From assembly GCA_023362775.1 (NCBI GenBank), contig JALMGJ010000006.1:18663501-18727500 (forward strand): DNA of 64,000 nucleotides, written 5' to 3'. Of the stretch, positions 33,302-44,493 are shown in pieces (position 1 is the stretch's first letter; each line of letters begins with the position of its first letter). This DNA is from Charina bottae. Lineage: Eukaryota; Chordata; Lepidosauria; Squamata; Charinaidae. The position numbers and the translations under genes were made by a program. The notes below the pieces were generated by a model, which was not told the DNA's origin, did not search any database, and saw only the letters and a list, made by a program, of their open reading frames with translations.

Positions 33302-33610
33302 CAGCCTTTCTCAAACTTTTGACCCTGGAGGAACCCTTGAAATATTTTTCAGGCCTTGGAGAACGTCTGCACATTCAGGCTCAAATATAGGCCAGAAGTT
33401 ACAAAATTATGATATACGTTTCATGTGTAGGCCTGTATATATGCATTACCAGTGTTCTTAAATTAAGAATAAAGAATGAAACTTACCTCTTTAACGTGAA
33501 GTTGCCCAAATTCGAAATATTTTTTAAAATAAATTGTGATCACCCAGGGAACCGCTAGTGATCTCTCGCGGAACCATAGGGTTCCATGGAACCCTGGTTG
33601 AGAAACCCTG
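33302..33610. mobile_element. hAT-type element (CAGCCTTTCTCAAAC family)
   Basis: Termini CAGCCTTTCTCAAACTTTTG and GGTTGAGAAACCCTG are flanked by GGTTAAAC / GGTTTAAC (33294-33301 and 33611-33618, 7 of 8). AT-rich interior without coding sequence. Confidence 0.85.
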
Positions 33611-33915
33611 GGTTTAACTAACCAGGAACTGAAAGCTTACTGAGTCACTGCAAGTAATTTCCATTTTAAGAGAAAAAAATGTTAGAAAAATATTGTCCTG
33701 AAGTGTTAACAAGTGAGAATTTTAATTTCCTGAACAGCTACCTCTGGAAAGGAGAAGAGGGGTCAAGGTTAAAGGTTATATAATATTTAAAATCAATTCA
33801 GTGAAAGGGGACTCGGTAGTGTAAAAATATATTCATCTAATAATCACAGTTTTAAAATCTTTGTCCTCAATCTCTTTCCCAATCCCCACGGTGTGGGCCT
33901 GTGTCCCCTCTTTAG

Positions 33916-34018
33916 GGTGGGATGTATGTCTTCCAGCTCTTTGACTACTATGCTGCTAGTGGAATGTGCCTGCTCTTCGTTGCCATTTTTGAGACTCTGT
34001 GCATTGGCTGGGTATACG
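33916..34018 (+). CDS. SLC6A13: SLC6A13 exon (TM10)
   Basis: Borders are CTCTTTAG|GGTGGG and TATACG|GTAAGT. It starts in phase 0 and ends after one base of a Gly codon. It encodes [20 protein letters not shown], the TM10 gate helix starting with the family's GG.YVF motif, then [14 protein letters not shown]. The [18 protein letters not shown] string is nearly invariant in the GABA/taurine transporter branch. The intron upstream is 18.5 kb because of inserted repeats. Confidence 0.93.
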
Positions 34019-34478
34019 GTAAGTACAAATACAACAGGAAATAGGTCTTATTGATTATGTGCCATCACGTTGGGCTCAACTCTTAGCAATCACATAGATG
34101 GATCTAGATAGGAAACATACGCATGTCTTGTGATACCTGTTAAACACCAGTCTAGAACATCTGGAGCTGGAACACTATCACTGAACTTTTACATGACTAG
34201 TTTTTAAGTACTTCTGTTCAGTTTGTGTCTCCAGGATTATCTTCTTATTTAGTTTCATATTTGGTATCAGTAGGCAGGGGACACTGGATGGAATCCAATA
34301 GTGATTTCACACAGATGCAACTGCTTTCATCAGCAGAATTAGAAGGGGGCAATTCCTTTCTCATTCCTCATCATGCTTTCCAAATCCCTTTGAAAGACTG
34401 GGGGACTTTCTGGAAAAGGATTTTGAGGCAGATGCAAGGGACTTCAGAAAGAAAAGAAAGTCAGTTTTATCCCTGAGT
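34019..34478. other. intronic sequence, weak SINE-tail remnant
   Basis: ATGTGCCATCACGTTGGGCT with TAGCAATCACATAGATGGAT at 34055-34103 resembles a SINE/LINE tail motif common in amniotes. No other features were seen. Confidence 0.35.
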
Positions 34479-34492
34479 ACTCTGAAGTTTAT

Positions 34493-34818
34493 AGGAGGCA
34501 TGGTGGCTCAGCGGGTAAGACGCCAGGCTTGTCGATTGGAAGATCGCAAGTTCGGAGGTTCAAATCCCTAGCCCCGCGTGACGGAGTGAGCTCCCGCACT
34601 AGCCCCGCTCTTGCCAACCTAGCAATTCGAAAGCATGCAAATGCAAGTAGATGAACAGGTACACTTCGGTGGGATGGTAACAGCGTTCTGCGCACGTCAT
34701 GCCGGCCACATGACCGCGGAAGCGTCTTCAGACAGCGCTGGCTCTTCGGCTAACAAGCAGAGATGAGCACTGGCCCCTAGAATCAGACACAAGTGTGCAG
34801 GGGAAAACCTTTACCTTA
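34493..34818 (+). mobile_element. Sauria-type tRNA-derived SINE
   Basis: Starts GGAGGCATGGTGGCTCAGCG and ends AACCTTTACC. It is flanked by ACTCTGAAGTTT / ACTCTGAGGTTT, a probable 12-bp target duplication with one mismatch. Confidence 0.9.
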
Positions 34819-35072
34819 CTCTGAGGTTTGAGCCTATCAGAAACCAACAAAAGAGAAGAAATAAACATTTTAATATTACTAATTTAACCTACCTTGAGAC
34901 CTACTCATCGTTTTGCTTTGGTAGAGTTTCCTTATTAATACCTTTCTGTTTAGCCTGCTGTGCTGCTGCTTTTCTTGATCACGGCTCTCTGTTCTTTTCT
35001 TCTCTGTTCCATGTGTGTAATAGCAGACTGGTTCTGCCTGTCTCACCATCTATTGTTTTCTCCTGTTCACAG

Positions 35073-35173
35073 GTGCTGACCGTTTCTATGATAACATTGA
35101 AGACATGATTGGCTACCAGCCATGGTCTGTTATTAAGTACTGTTGGCTATTCATAACACCAGCTGTCTGCCTG
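35073..35173 (+). CDS. SLC6A13: SLC6A13 exon (loop and first half of TM11)
   Basis: Borders are TGTTCACAG|GTGCTG and GTCTGCCTG|GTGAGT. Two bases complete Gly, followed by 33 codons. It encodes [20 protein letters not shown], the conserved [12 protein letters not shown] intracellular loop, then [13 protein letters not shown], the start of TM11. This loop motif distinguishes the GABA/taurine/betaine transporters from monoamine carriers. Confidence 0.93.
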
Positions 35174-35399
35174 GTGAGTGGGAGATCTTGATCTGGAGCC
35201 CAATCCAGAGGGTGCCCAGGGAAATGAGTTGGACTCCAGGGCAAAAGAGACTTTGACCACTGCGCATGGCTGCTGTCTTGTAGTACAGCCAACAAAGAAG
35301 TGGGAGGGAGTCATGGAGGGAATTGAAATGGAAACAATCCAAAGGGAATAGATAAAAGTAAAATCTACATAAATCCCATCCGTGAAATTTAACTTAGTC

Positions 35400-35670
35400 C
35401 AGGGCTTTCCAAAGTTTTCCCGCAGCGACACACCAACCGCCATTGGTGTGTCGCCGCGGGAAAACCCGGAAGTGCCGCCGTTGCGGCAGCGTGCAAAAAC
35501 CCGGAAGCGCTGTTGCCGCTTTCAAGTTTTTGCGTTCCGCCGTTGGTGTGTTGCCGCGGAAAAACCCGGAAGCACTGATGATGATCAGCGCTTCCGGGTT
35601 GTGTGGCGACACACCAGACTGTGTGTGGCGACACACTTTTGTGTTGTGACACACAGTTTGGAAAGCTCTG
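35400..35670. mobile_element. hAT-type non-autonomous element
   Basis: Termini CAGGGCTTTCCAAAG and AGTTTGGAAAGCTCTG are flanked by ACTTAGTC / ACTTAGTT (35392-35399 and 35671-35678). It is the same length as the copy at 24173-24443 and in inverse orientation to it. It lies 230 bp after an exon donor site. Confidence 0.9.
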
Positions 35671-35678
35671 ACTTAGTT

Positions 35679-36070
35679 GGTTAAGTGCTCAAGAGCAGTT
35701 CTTCAGCAGCAGAAGCAAACATTCAAAGGGGTTTCCCAACTTTGGAAACTTATTTTGACTCCTGCACAGATACAGCAGGTGGACACTGATATGTGTGTGT
35801 ATATGGGTGATGATGATTAGAAACAAGACATTCATTCAGAAGGTGCAACTTGGCTCATGGCCCCAGAGGATCAATTGTACACCAACTGAGTAGGTACATA
35901 TTTGAATTAGGCATATCATTTACTTTTGGTGGTGGTTGATACCATAGCTATTTGTCTCCCATAATCATGTAGATGTGTGGCAGTATTTAGATGTTAGATC
36001 TTTTCATCTTCACTGCCTTCAGGACCTCTAGTTATATAGGGGGCCAATAGACAGTCTGGGAATTACTGCT
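35679..36070. other. intronic sequence, nothing recognised
   Basis: No exon or repeat termini seen. Confidence 0.5.
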
Positions 36071-36075
36071 CAGTA

Positions 36076-36402
36076 CATGGCTCAGCGGGTAAGACGCCAG
36101 GCTTGTCGATCGGAAGATCACAAGTTTGGAGGTTCGAATACCTAGCCCCGCGTGACGGAGTGAGCTCCCGCACTCGCCCCAGCTCTTGCCAACCTAGCAA
36201 TTCGAAAGCATGCAAATGCAAGTAGATGAATAGGTACCACTTAGGTAAGTAGGTAACAGTGTTCTGTGTGCGTGATGCCGGCCACATGACCGTGGAAGCG
36301 TCTTCAGACAACGCTGGCTCTTCGGCTAAGAAACGGAGATGAGCACCGGCCCCTAGAGTCGGACACGACTGCACAAATGTGCGGGGGAAACCTTTACCTT
36401 TA
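36076..36402 (+). mobile_element. Sauria-type tRNA-derived SINE, 5'-shortened
   Basis: Begins inside the A box (CATGGCTCAGCGGGTAAGAC), missing the first ~10 bases. The B box GGTTCGAATACC carries one extra or changed base. The 3' tail is complete (CCTTTACCTTTACG). Confidence 0.88.
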
Positions 36403-36514
36403 CGTATGTCTGTAGGGGAAAAAAATGAACAAAGCAAGCAAGCAAGGAATTAAATATCAGAATTTAGGGATGAAAGATAGTACAGTGTTATTTGGCACCT
36501 TTTACTCAGCATGC

Positions 36515-36610
36515 ATTAGAGCCAGTTTGGTGTAGAAACTGGGAGACTAGTGAGTTCTAGACCCACCTTAGGCAAACTGGGAAACTTTGGGCCAGTCACT
36601 CTCAGTTCTA
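36515..36610 (+). mobile_element. CORE-SINE/MIR-like fragment
   Basis: Forward head sequence AGAGCCAGTTTGGTGTAG, a GTGAGTTCTAGACCC B-box-like string, then CTTTGGGCCAGTCACTCTC. It matches the minus strand of 27695-27943 over the tRNA-related part. Confidence 0.65.
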
Positions 36611-37035
36611 AGAAGGAAATGGCAAAAGTGGTGAAAAATGTTGGTAAGAAAACTATAGGGATTTGTCCAGACAGCTGCCAGGAGTCAAGACTGAGTTCAA
36701 AGTACCCACAAAAGCAGTATGTGCAAACTTTTGCTCCCTGGCCCAGCCTAAAATGCCCATTGGCGACAGTATGTTGAAGGGAGAAAACTCCCCGAAACAT
36801 CAGGTGTTCCAAATCTGGATTTCCTATGCGTTACCAATTTATCCCCGATTGTGTCAATAGAATCTTGTGTCTTATTAGCAAAATCATCAGGGGAGTATTC
36901 CCCTGATCTTCACCAGGTTGAGTATTCACCAGGTTGAAATCAGGGAGTATTTTATTCTGAGCAGCACAAAATAAGCAAAGTGGTCCCTCCAAGATGGGTG
37001 CATCTAATGCTTCCTCCTCCACTTGATCTTTCCAG

Positions 37036-37206
37036 GCAACATTTTTCTTTTCTTTGATTAAATACACCCCACTGACATACAACAAGAAATATGTGTACCC
37101 GTGGTGGGGAGACACTGTCGGCTGGCTGCTAGCACTCTCTTCAATGATCTGCATACCCCTCTGGATTGCCTACAAACTTTCCACCATTAAAGGATCCCTG
37201 AGAGAG
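37036..37206 (+). CDS. SLC6A13: SLC6A13 exon (TM11 end, TM12)
   Basis: Borders are CTTTCCAG|GCAACA and AGAGAG|GTAAGG, phase 0 at both ends (57 codons). It encodes [20 protein letters not shown], the end of TM11 and its extracellular loop, then [22 protein letters not shown]12, and the cytosolic [12 protein letters not shown]. The [19 protein letters not shown] block closely matches GAT2-type transporters. Confidence 0.94.
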
Positions 37207-37540
37207 GTAAGGCTGGTATTTTCAGAATGGGGGCCAGGATGCAAAGCTGCTGGGCCAGGGAGGCTGGCAATCACCAGGATTGATAGGCCTTCAGAGGTAG
37301 CATTGCTCTGTTACAAAATAATGAATGGGGCCCTCATGTTAATTTGCTACGAATCACTCTGTTACTGGCAAGAACGAGTGGCTTTATTGGATTTGAGTTG
37401 GCTTGAGGGCTGCACAGACTAAATTGCCTTTCTGGGTGTTTGTTATTAGCTGTATAATACTTTAACAATGTCACAATTGAGGACTTTGCTTAGCAGGATC
37501 CCATCATTTCTTTCCCCTTCCTGTGCTTATTGACTTCCAG
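37207..37540. other. intronic sequence before the L2 insertion
   Basis: No recognised element. It reads as ordinary intron. Confidence 0.5.
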
Positions 37541-37742
37541 TCAAATTTATTTATTTATTTATTTATTTATGTTTCAATTTATATACCGCTCCATCTCCCC
37601 GCAAGGGAACTCTGGGCGGTTTACAAAACACAAAAATTAAAATCCGACAATTAAAACAACCCAATAAAACACTCTAATATATTAAAATTAAATATAAAAA
37701 TCCAAGATGCGGTGGTATGATGTTTGGATGTTTAAAAGGGCC

Positions 37743-40700
37743 CTATGGCACCAGCCATCCCCAAGAGGAACTGTTCCCCCCCTCCCCCCACGCAAGGCGG
37801 CAGAACCAGGTCTTTAAGTTCTTTCTGAAGGCTGGGAGCGATGAGGCCTGCCTCACCTCCGGGGGTAGCATATTCCAAAGGGTGGGCGCCGTTATCGAGA
37901 AGGCACGCCTCCTAGACCCCGTCAGGTGACATTCCTTTACGGACGGGATCCGTAGCATGCCCTCTCTGAATGACCGAGTGGGACGATTCAACGTTATGGG
38001 GATGAGACGGTCCCTCAGGTAACCTGGCCCCATGCCATGTAGGGCTTTAAAGGTGATAACCAACACCTTGAATTGGACCCGGAAGCACACAGGCACCCAG
38101 TGCAGCTGTCGCAACAGAGGTGTCACATGCGCTGATCTAGGCGCACCAATAACTGCGCGAGCAGCCGCATTCTGGACCAATTGAAGCTTCCGGATACTCC
38201 TCAAGGGTAGCCCCATGTAGAGCGCGTTGCAATAGTCTATATGGGAGATGACCAGGGCATGAGTGACTGTACGGAGGGCTTCCTGATCCAGGAAAGGGCG
38301 TAACTGACGCACAACACGAAGTTGTGCAAAAGCCCTCCTGGCCACGGCTACCACCTGCTCTTCAAGCAGGAGCTGTGAGTCCAGAAGAACCCCCAAATTA
38401 CGCACTTGGTCTGAATGGGGTAGTGCAACCCCATCCAGAACTAGAGATGACAACTTCCTGGATCCACGGGAGCCATCAATCCACAGCCACTCCGTCTTAC
38501 CAGGGTTCAGTCGAAGCCTGTTGTTCCCCATCCAGACCCCCACAGCCTCCAGGCACTGAGAAAGGGTAGCCACTGCATCACTTATCTCACCAGGGATGGA
38601 AATATATAATTGAGTATCGTCTGCATATTGATGGTATCTCATCCCATGGTGACGGATGATCTCACCCAGCGGTTTCATGTAGATGTTAAATAGGAGAGGG
38701 GAAAGAACCGAACCCTGCGGTACCCCACAGACGAGGGGGCGAGGGTCGGACCTTTCCTCTCCTATTACCACCGATTGGGAATGGCCCTGGAGGAAGGAGG
38801 TGAACCAACGCAGAACTACGCCTCCCACCCCCAACTCCCTGAGCCGTCCCAAAAGGATACCATGGTCGATGGTATCGAATGCCGCTGAGAGGTCAAGAAG
38901 AGCTAGGATGGATGCACTCCCTCCATCCCGCTCCCGCCAGAGATCATCTGTAAGCGCGACCAATGCAGTTTCCACCCCATATCCTGGCCTGAAACCCGAC
39001 TGGAAGGGGTCCAGATAATCCGTATCATCCAGGATCCTCTGGAGTTGCAACGCCACCGCTTTCTCAACCACCTTCCCTAAAAAGGGGAGGTGGGAGACAG
39101 GACGAAAATTGTCCAATATAGTAGGGTCCAGTGATGGTTTCTTGAGGAGGGGGTGCACCAAAGCCCCTTTAAAAGCAGCTGGGAACACCCCCTCCCCCAG
39201 AGATGCATTAACCATCACCTGGGCCCAACCACATGTCACCTCCCGGGCTGCCTATACCAGCCAGGAAGGGCATGGGTCCAGATGACATGTGGTGGCCCTT
39301 ACAACCCGAAGGATCCTGTCCACTTCCTTAGGTCCAACAGGATCGAACTGTTCCCAGATAACCGGGCAAAGACGTTCCCTCGGCATCTCCCCAGACTGTG
39401 CTACACGCTTAGAGTCCAACTTAGACCGAATCTGAGCGACTTTATCCTGCAGATGCTCAGAAAATTCTTCCGCACGGCCCTGTAGGTGGGTCACAGACTC
39501 CACCTTACCCAACAGAGATCTTGTTATCTTAAACAGGGTCGTCGGGCGGCATTCTGCGGACGCAATAAGAGCGGAGAAATATTGACGTTTCGCCGCTCTT
39601 ACCGCCACAAGGTAGGTCTTAACAGCGACTCTAGCTTGTGTTCGGTCAGATTCAGACCTTGTCTTTCTCCAGCGGCGCTCTAGGCGTCTCTTAACCCTCT
39701 TCAAGACCCTCAACTCCTCCGTATACCAAGGGGAGTATCGGGTCAAGTGTGGCAAGAGAGGCCGCATAGGCGCGATCCTGTCCAAGGCCCCGGCCGCCTC
39801 CCTATTCCAGGTTGCGGCCAGGACCTCCGCTGGAGCGTGCAGTAGATCCTGAGGTACAGCCCCCAGCTCCCTCTGAAACCCTATTGGGTCCATTAGTCGC
39901 CGGGGGCGGACCAATCGATTGGGTCCTGCCTCCCTGCGGAGTGGGGCGGCATAAGAGAATCTCAAGGTCACCAGGGCATGATCTGACCATGACAAAGGGG
40001 AAAGATGTAACTCTCCCCTCAGAGCATACTGCCACTGCTCCGACAAGAAAACTAAGTCCGGGGTGAGTCCACTGTCTCGAGTTGGGTCTCGAATAATCTG
40101 GAACAGGCCCATGGCTGCCATGGTAGTCATGAACTCCCGAGCTGCCTCCGAGGCACGTCCCAGGGACGGCAGATTGAAATCCCCCAGAACCATAAGCCTA
40201 GGGAATTCCACCGCCAGCCCCGAGACGGCCTCCAGCAGCTCAGGCAGGGATGTTGCTACGCAGCAGGGAGGCTGGTACAGCAGCAACACTCCCAACTGTT
40301 CTCGAGAACCCAACTTGAAAAACAGGGTCTCACAACCGGCTACTTGCGGAGCAGTGCCCCTGAAGGCCACTAGAGACTCTCGAATTACAACCGCCACCCC
40401 TCCTCCCCTGCCCCTGAGTCTCGGCTGGTGCCACACTTGAAACCCGGCTGGGCATATTTCAGAGAGGGCTACCCCCCCCTCCGAGCTCAGCCAGGTCTCG
40501 GTGATACATGCCAGGTCTGCCCCCTCTTCCGTGATCAAATCACATATGAGGGGGCCCTTGTTGTTAACAGACCTGGCATTAAGCAGCAGCAGCCGGAAAC
40601 CGGGGCCCTGAAGGATCTGCTGACCAGGACCTGGGTATGAACGTGGAGGGCCGGAACACGCCACCGGTAATAAACACCGGGGGCGTCTTCCCCAACGATG

Positions 40701-40859
40701 GCCCGCCCTCCAGTTCCCGTCATAACATCCCCGGCCCGTCACCACTTCGATAGGGCAGCCCACTCCATAACCCCCAGAGCTTCCAGGTCCAGATGCCTCC
40801 ACTCCCAGACCTTCAAAGACCCTAGGTTGAAACACGGGTCCCCTCCCACACACACACAT
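37743..40859 (-). pseudogene. L2-type ORF2 (endonuclease-RT) with one in-frame UAG
   Basis: About 1039 codons in one minus-strand frame, broken only by a TAG at 39252-39254. The N-terminal endonuclease has LLLNARSVNNKGPLICDLI, ITETWLSSEGG (catalytic Glu), VLGDFNLPSLG and SWSDHALVTLRF (Asp-His). The RT half has FRPVSHLPFLGKVVEKAV, ALLDLSAAFDTIDHGILLGR (Asp A), CGVPQGSVLSPLLFNIYMKP and HQYADDTQLYIS (catalytic YADD). It ends with the AARAVIGAPRSAHVTPLLRQ-type C-terminal domain of the L2/CR1 group. All catalytic motifs look intact, so the copy is young. The UAG lies between the two enzymatic domains. Confidence 0.88.
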
Positions 40860-42008
40860 CTCTCAAACTCAGTCAACTTCTAGTGATGGTAGGCCCCCCC
40901 CAGCGCACCAGCCTAAGCTCTCGGCACTGAAAGGGCCTAACCACCACAACCACACCTACAATGTCCCCCCACAACCACTCTCACTGGTCGCAGAGAGATA
41001 TCATCCACTCCTGCCCACCACCTGCCTCTCACTCAGGTGTGGGCACTCATACATACTATCACACAATCTTGGACTCCCCCCTGACTCTCTCACATCCAGG
41101 GGGGGCCACATTCACACTACAGGGACCCTAAAAAATCTCTGCCGCCTATAAATAAATGTGGGTACAGATGGGGGCTTCCTCTTAGTTGTTAAAATAAAGT
41201 TAAAAGTCCAATAAAAACCTTCCACCGTTGTTAATTTCCGGGGGATATTATGGCTGGTCCCCCATTCCTGAACCCGTCGTCCCCCCTTAGACCCCCGCCC
41301 CCACAGTTAAAGACCACCAGGCCCACCAAAAGATCGTCCAAATCGGTGTGCCCCAAGACCTAGCACGCTCCGCTGCTCTGCTCTCCCGTCTTGTTGTAGT
41401 GCCAAGGTCTCGCAAGCCTCCAGTGTATATTAAATCTCTGGGGCTCGCCAGGTCCATTAATAGTTGCGGGGTTTTGTCAAAGTCCGTTTTGGCCCCAAGT
41501 TCCCAAAAATATAGTGGAGTACTTGTCCACAAGGCCCACAGGCTTCTGATTACACTCCGCCACTCCGCCGTTTCCTCCGCTACACCAGAGGGCCGCCAAG
41601 GGGCCGCGCGTCCTTGACCGAATAGTAAGAAGTCACCAGGGATCACTGGGAGTCCGCCCAGTCCGCAGTGGGCTCGCCCGAGCCCCCAAAGCCCGCAGGG
41701 AAAAGCACCGCGTTTCGCCGTTTTCGCCGTTTTCCAACTCTCCTCCTCCAAACGGCCATCGCGTTTTGCTGCCCCGCTTCGCCGCCTCGTCGCCTGCTGT
41801 TCCACCCGGGGGGGTCCAGCCATCTCCCCACCTCGGTCTAGAAATGAAAGCCGAGGGAACCTCACAAAATCCCCTACCCACACCTCCAGGTAACAAAAAG
41901 GCAGGTAGGGTGGGATTCAGGAGACCAGGAACCCCTCTCCCGGAGCAACGCTCAGCGGCGACCGCTCCCGATCGCCATCTTGGCGATAATCTCTTATTTC
42001 CCATGTGA
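40860..42008 (-). other. L2-type LINE 5' UTR / ORF1 region
   Basis: CpG-rich 1.1 kb upstream of ORF2 on the minus strand. A 198-codon open frame (41287-41883) has no family resemblance to an ORF1 protein that I can see. The region probably serves as the internal promoter of the LINE. Confidence 0.5.
41973..41983 (-). promoter_or_regulatory. YY1-type site at the LINE 5' end
   Basis: The minus strand reads CCAAGATGGCG, a strong match to the YY1 consensus (AAGATGGCGGC), about 25-35 bases from the apparent 5' end of the L2-type element. YY1 sites at the same place direct start-site choice in human L1. A role here is inferred. Confidence 0.55.
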
Positions 42009-42526
42009 CATTTTCAACTGGCTTCCAATGATTATAAGGAGTATCTAGTTCAGAATTACTGTAGAAAAATACCTGTAACATGTACAGTATGTATGCAGGA
42101 GGGTTTTTTTTTAAAAATCAGTGTTAGGTTTCAAAGGGCAAGCTTCAGTGGTCTTATTCAAGATTAAATTGTCCCAAAGTAGTGGCCCAGAAATACTACA
42201 GCTACATTTATTCTGGTTCAAAATGAGTACCAAATGATATATTGAAGCTCCACTGTTTCAGAGAAGGGCTCCTTCTGGAAATAATTAACTGAAAGAGCAA
42301 CTTGTGAACTCCAGGGTTTTCGTATGAATTCAGCTCAGTTTTAAAGATCCAGGGAATGACACTGGGCCAGTGGCTGTTTTTCAGTTGAAACCATATTCAT
42401 TGGGTTGGCCATGCAAGGCTTAAATGTATTTCTGTGCTTTTGGAGAGTAGATGTGATAGAAATGAGTCAAACAAACAAATATTTTCTGTTCACCTCTTTT
42501 CATTGCCTATCTCCTTCTCTTTTCAG
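42009..42526. other. intronic sequence before the last exon
   Basis: No transposon recognised. It ends in a good polypyrimidine tract (CTCCTTCTCTTTTCAG). Confidence 0.6.
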
Positions 42527-42625
42527 AGGTTCCATCAGCTTGTCTGTCCAGATGAAGACTTGCCTCAAAGAATGTGTTCAGGCCATCAGCACTTTCCATT
42601 GACAGAATTAGATTCCCGCTGTTAG
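42527..42625 (+). CDS. SLC6A13: SLC6A13 terminal coding exon
   Basis: Acceptor TTCTCTTTTCAG|AGGTTC. It encodes 32 residues starting RFHQLVCPDEDLPQR and ending HFPLTELDSRC, followed by TAG at 42623-42625. The ending LTELxSxC matches the known C-terminus of GAT2 (SLC6A13). This, with the exons before it, is the main reason to choose SLC6A13 over the close paralogs SLC6A12, SLC6A11 and SLC6A6, whose tails differ. The 3' UTR starts at 42626; no single clear AATAAA stands out before the AAAT-rich repeat at 43590-43640. Confidence 0.9.
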   Translation, partial: RFHQLVCPDEDLPQRMCSGHQHFPLTELDSRC

Positions 42626-43255
42626 AAGGAGTGGAATCCTCTATCCGTATTGGACAATCTTGGCCAAAGAGCAAGAAGAGAGGAACCAGTGGCCTAATTT
42701 CCCTCTCTTTCAAAGAATCTGTGAAGGCTGCTAGAGAAAGAGAGTTCTCCCCAGAAGTTGGGGTGAAAGGCCATGCTGCTGCTTCTGTTTAGCAGCATAT
42801 TTACCGGAGACAATTTAAACCCCAGTGTTCTCTGTGAGTTCATCTAGGAGTGGAACAGGAATGACAGAAGATTGCAATGGAAACTTTTTAACAGGATCAC
42901 TGAAGAATTCCTCTTGCATAAGGTTTAGGGAGTATTCCATCCCATCTATAAAATCCATATTTCTTCCAATGATTTATTGCTTGTGTGTGTGTTTTTTTAA
43001 AAAGGGGGTGGGTTCTTGCTTCAGCTCCCAGTCATAATTATTTTCCTATTGCTTTCATTAGTTTTTGAACTTGCTACAGCATTATTCATAATTAATACCC
43101 ATTCTCTTTAAGGGCCAAGCAACAGGTGGGGCTGATGGGAATTTCCCTTGTTCTGGCTGACCAGCCACTTCTGATGGATTTTCACTGGGTCAGTGGTGGA
43201 ATAGGAGAACTGTTTTCAAAAATATTTTCTCATATACAGTACAATCCTGTTTACA
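42626..43255 (+). other. SLC6A13: probable SLC6A13 3' UTR
   Basis: Sequence directly following the stop codon. I see no further exon. An ATAAAATCC at about 42950 and AAATAAATAAA strings at 43590-43640 are possible but unproven poly(A) signals. Confidence 0.5.
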
Positions 43256-43263
43256 CACCATGG

Positions 43264-43314
43264 TGTCAGGGAGATAGAGGACGGCGGCGGGGGGAGTTCT
43301 CTATCTCCCTGACA
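43264..43314. mobile_element. Short LTR-like hairpin with 5-bp target duplication
   Basis: Perfect 16-bp inverted arms TGTCAGGGAGATAGAG (43264-43279) and CTCTATCTCCCTGACA (43299-43314) with a GC-rich centre (GACGGCGGCGGGGGGAG). The flank CATGG is duplicated exactly (43259-43263 and 43315-43319). The terminus TGTCAGGGAGATA is also the end of the LTR-like element at 56860-57099, so this looks like a drastically deleted relative. Confidence 0.65.
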
Positions 43315-43589
43315 CATGGGAACTATTTCAGTTTTTTTTAAAAAAAATGGGGCTAAAGCCACTATGGAAAAGATGAGAAGAATGTGGCTAGGCAAATGCT
43401 CACATTTTCACAACTGTTATAGTGGAGATGATTTTTCACTTTTAGAGTAAGGAAGCATTCTGGAAGGACCCTTGATGAAATCAGTGCAAAACACATGCTT
43501 CTCTCTTAATCAAGCCGATGGGTGCATTTGCGGTATAAAAGTCATAATTCAGAGTCTGCCATGGCAGAGATGGGCGGGGATAAATCTAA

Positions 43590-43640
43590 ATAATAAATAA
43601 ATAAATAAACAAACAAACAAACAAATAAATAAATAAAATA
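43590..43640. repeat. (AAAT)n / (AAAC)n microsatellite
   Basis: AATA and AACA tetranucleotide units alternate in blocks. It contains several AATAAA hexamers by chance. Confidence 0.9.
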
Positions 43641-44490
43641 AAAGTATACCTGGGATGCACATCTAGCTAGAGTGTTCCAGAATCCATGCGATGTCTGGTG
43701 CAGCATCTCATTATCCACTAGTTGGTGCGTGGTGCCATCTTCCAAAAGTCACAGCTGCGGTAGTATCATCACATATGGTGCAATATTTTATGAGCTGCAG
43801 TTATATGATATCCCACAGAATGAAAAAAATCAAAGAAAAAGGTAATCCTGCTTAAATAAATATTCAAAGCAAAGCTTTGGTTTTGCTGAAAATCACTGCA
43901 GTTCTTTAAAAAAAACAATTTGTTGCTGTGATCTTTTTAAAAAATCACTATTTTCATAGTCCTAGCATGCATATCTTTGTTATTCAGTACTTCATTATTC
44001 ATTCACTTCATTATTTGTCCATTATGCAGCAATCCCCTTTGAGGGCTGACAAGATGTGGATTGATGAAACAGAGTCATGTGATGAAGCAGGAGGCACTGA
44101 GGAATTATAGGGTAGAATACTAACAACAATTGGGTAACACTTCCATATTAATAGAGCTTTGGAAAAGACCAGGTGAACATTTGCTTTTAGACCCATAACT
44201 ATGCAACTGTATTGATCTGAACTGATCACCTCTTTTCAATGGGCGGTAGGAAATAGGTCTTTATTTTTGAATCCCATCTATTCTTTTGGGAGCAACTGCA
44301 GCATGAATATCTGGTGTAACTATTGAGCAAATCTTGTGGAAATCCACTGCTAAGAAGTCCAGTGATGGCCTGGGGAGAAATGTAATGGCAATCCCCCCCT
44401 TCCCCCACCCCCCCAAAAAGGGCAGCCTTCATGTGTCAATCCCAACGATTTCCTCCCATGTAATTCCTAGTTAAAAAATAAGCACATTGC
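43641..44490. other. intergenic sequence, nothing recognised
   Basis: AT-rich, with no exon or terminal repeat visible. Confidence 0.5.
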
Positions 44491-44493
44491 ATA

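Larger units (their letters stand above)
37541..42008 (-). mobile_element. L2-type LINE, near full length
   Basis: An approximately 4.5-kb antisense insertion in the last SLC6A13 intron. The 3' end (left side) has a TTTATTTATTTATT tail and TATATACCGCTCC...CTGGGCGGTTTACAA. The 5' end (right side) is GC-rich with many CpGs and starts near ATGGGAAATAAGAGATTATC on the minus strand. It encodes endonuclease and reverse transcriptase in one frame with a single stop. The L2 assignment rests on RT motifs and the 3' tail; a related CR1-superfamily clade cannot be ruled out. Confidence 0.85.

Noticed and set aside
42527..42625. Assignment to SLC6A12, SLC6A11 or SLC6A6 instead of SLC6A13
   Set aside because: The exons are shared by the whole subfamily, but the ending LTELDSRC fits the GAT2 tail and not the tails of the other paralogs as I know them. 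A database alignment would settle it.
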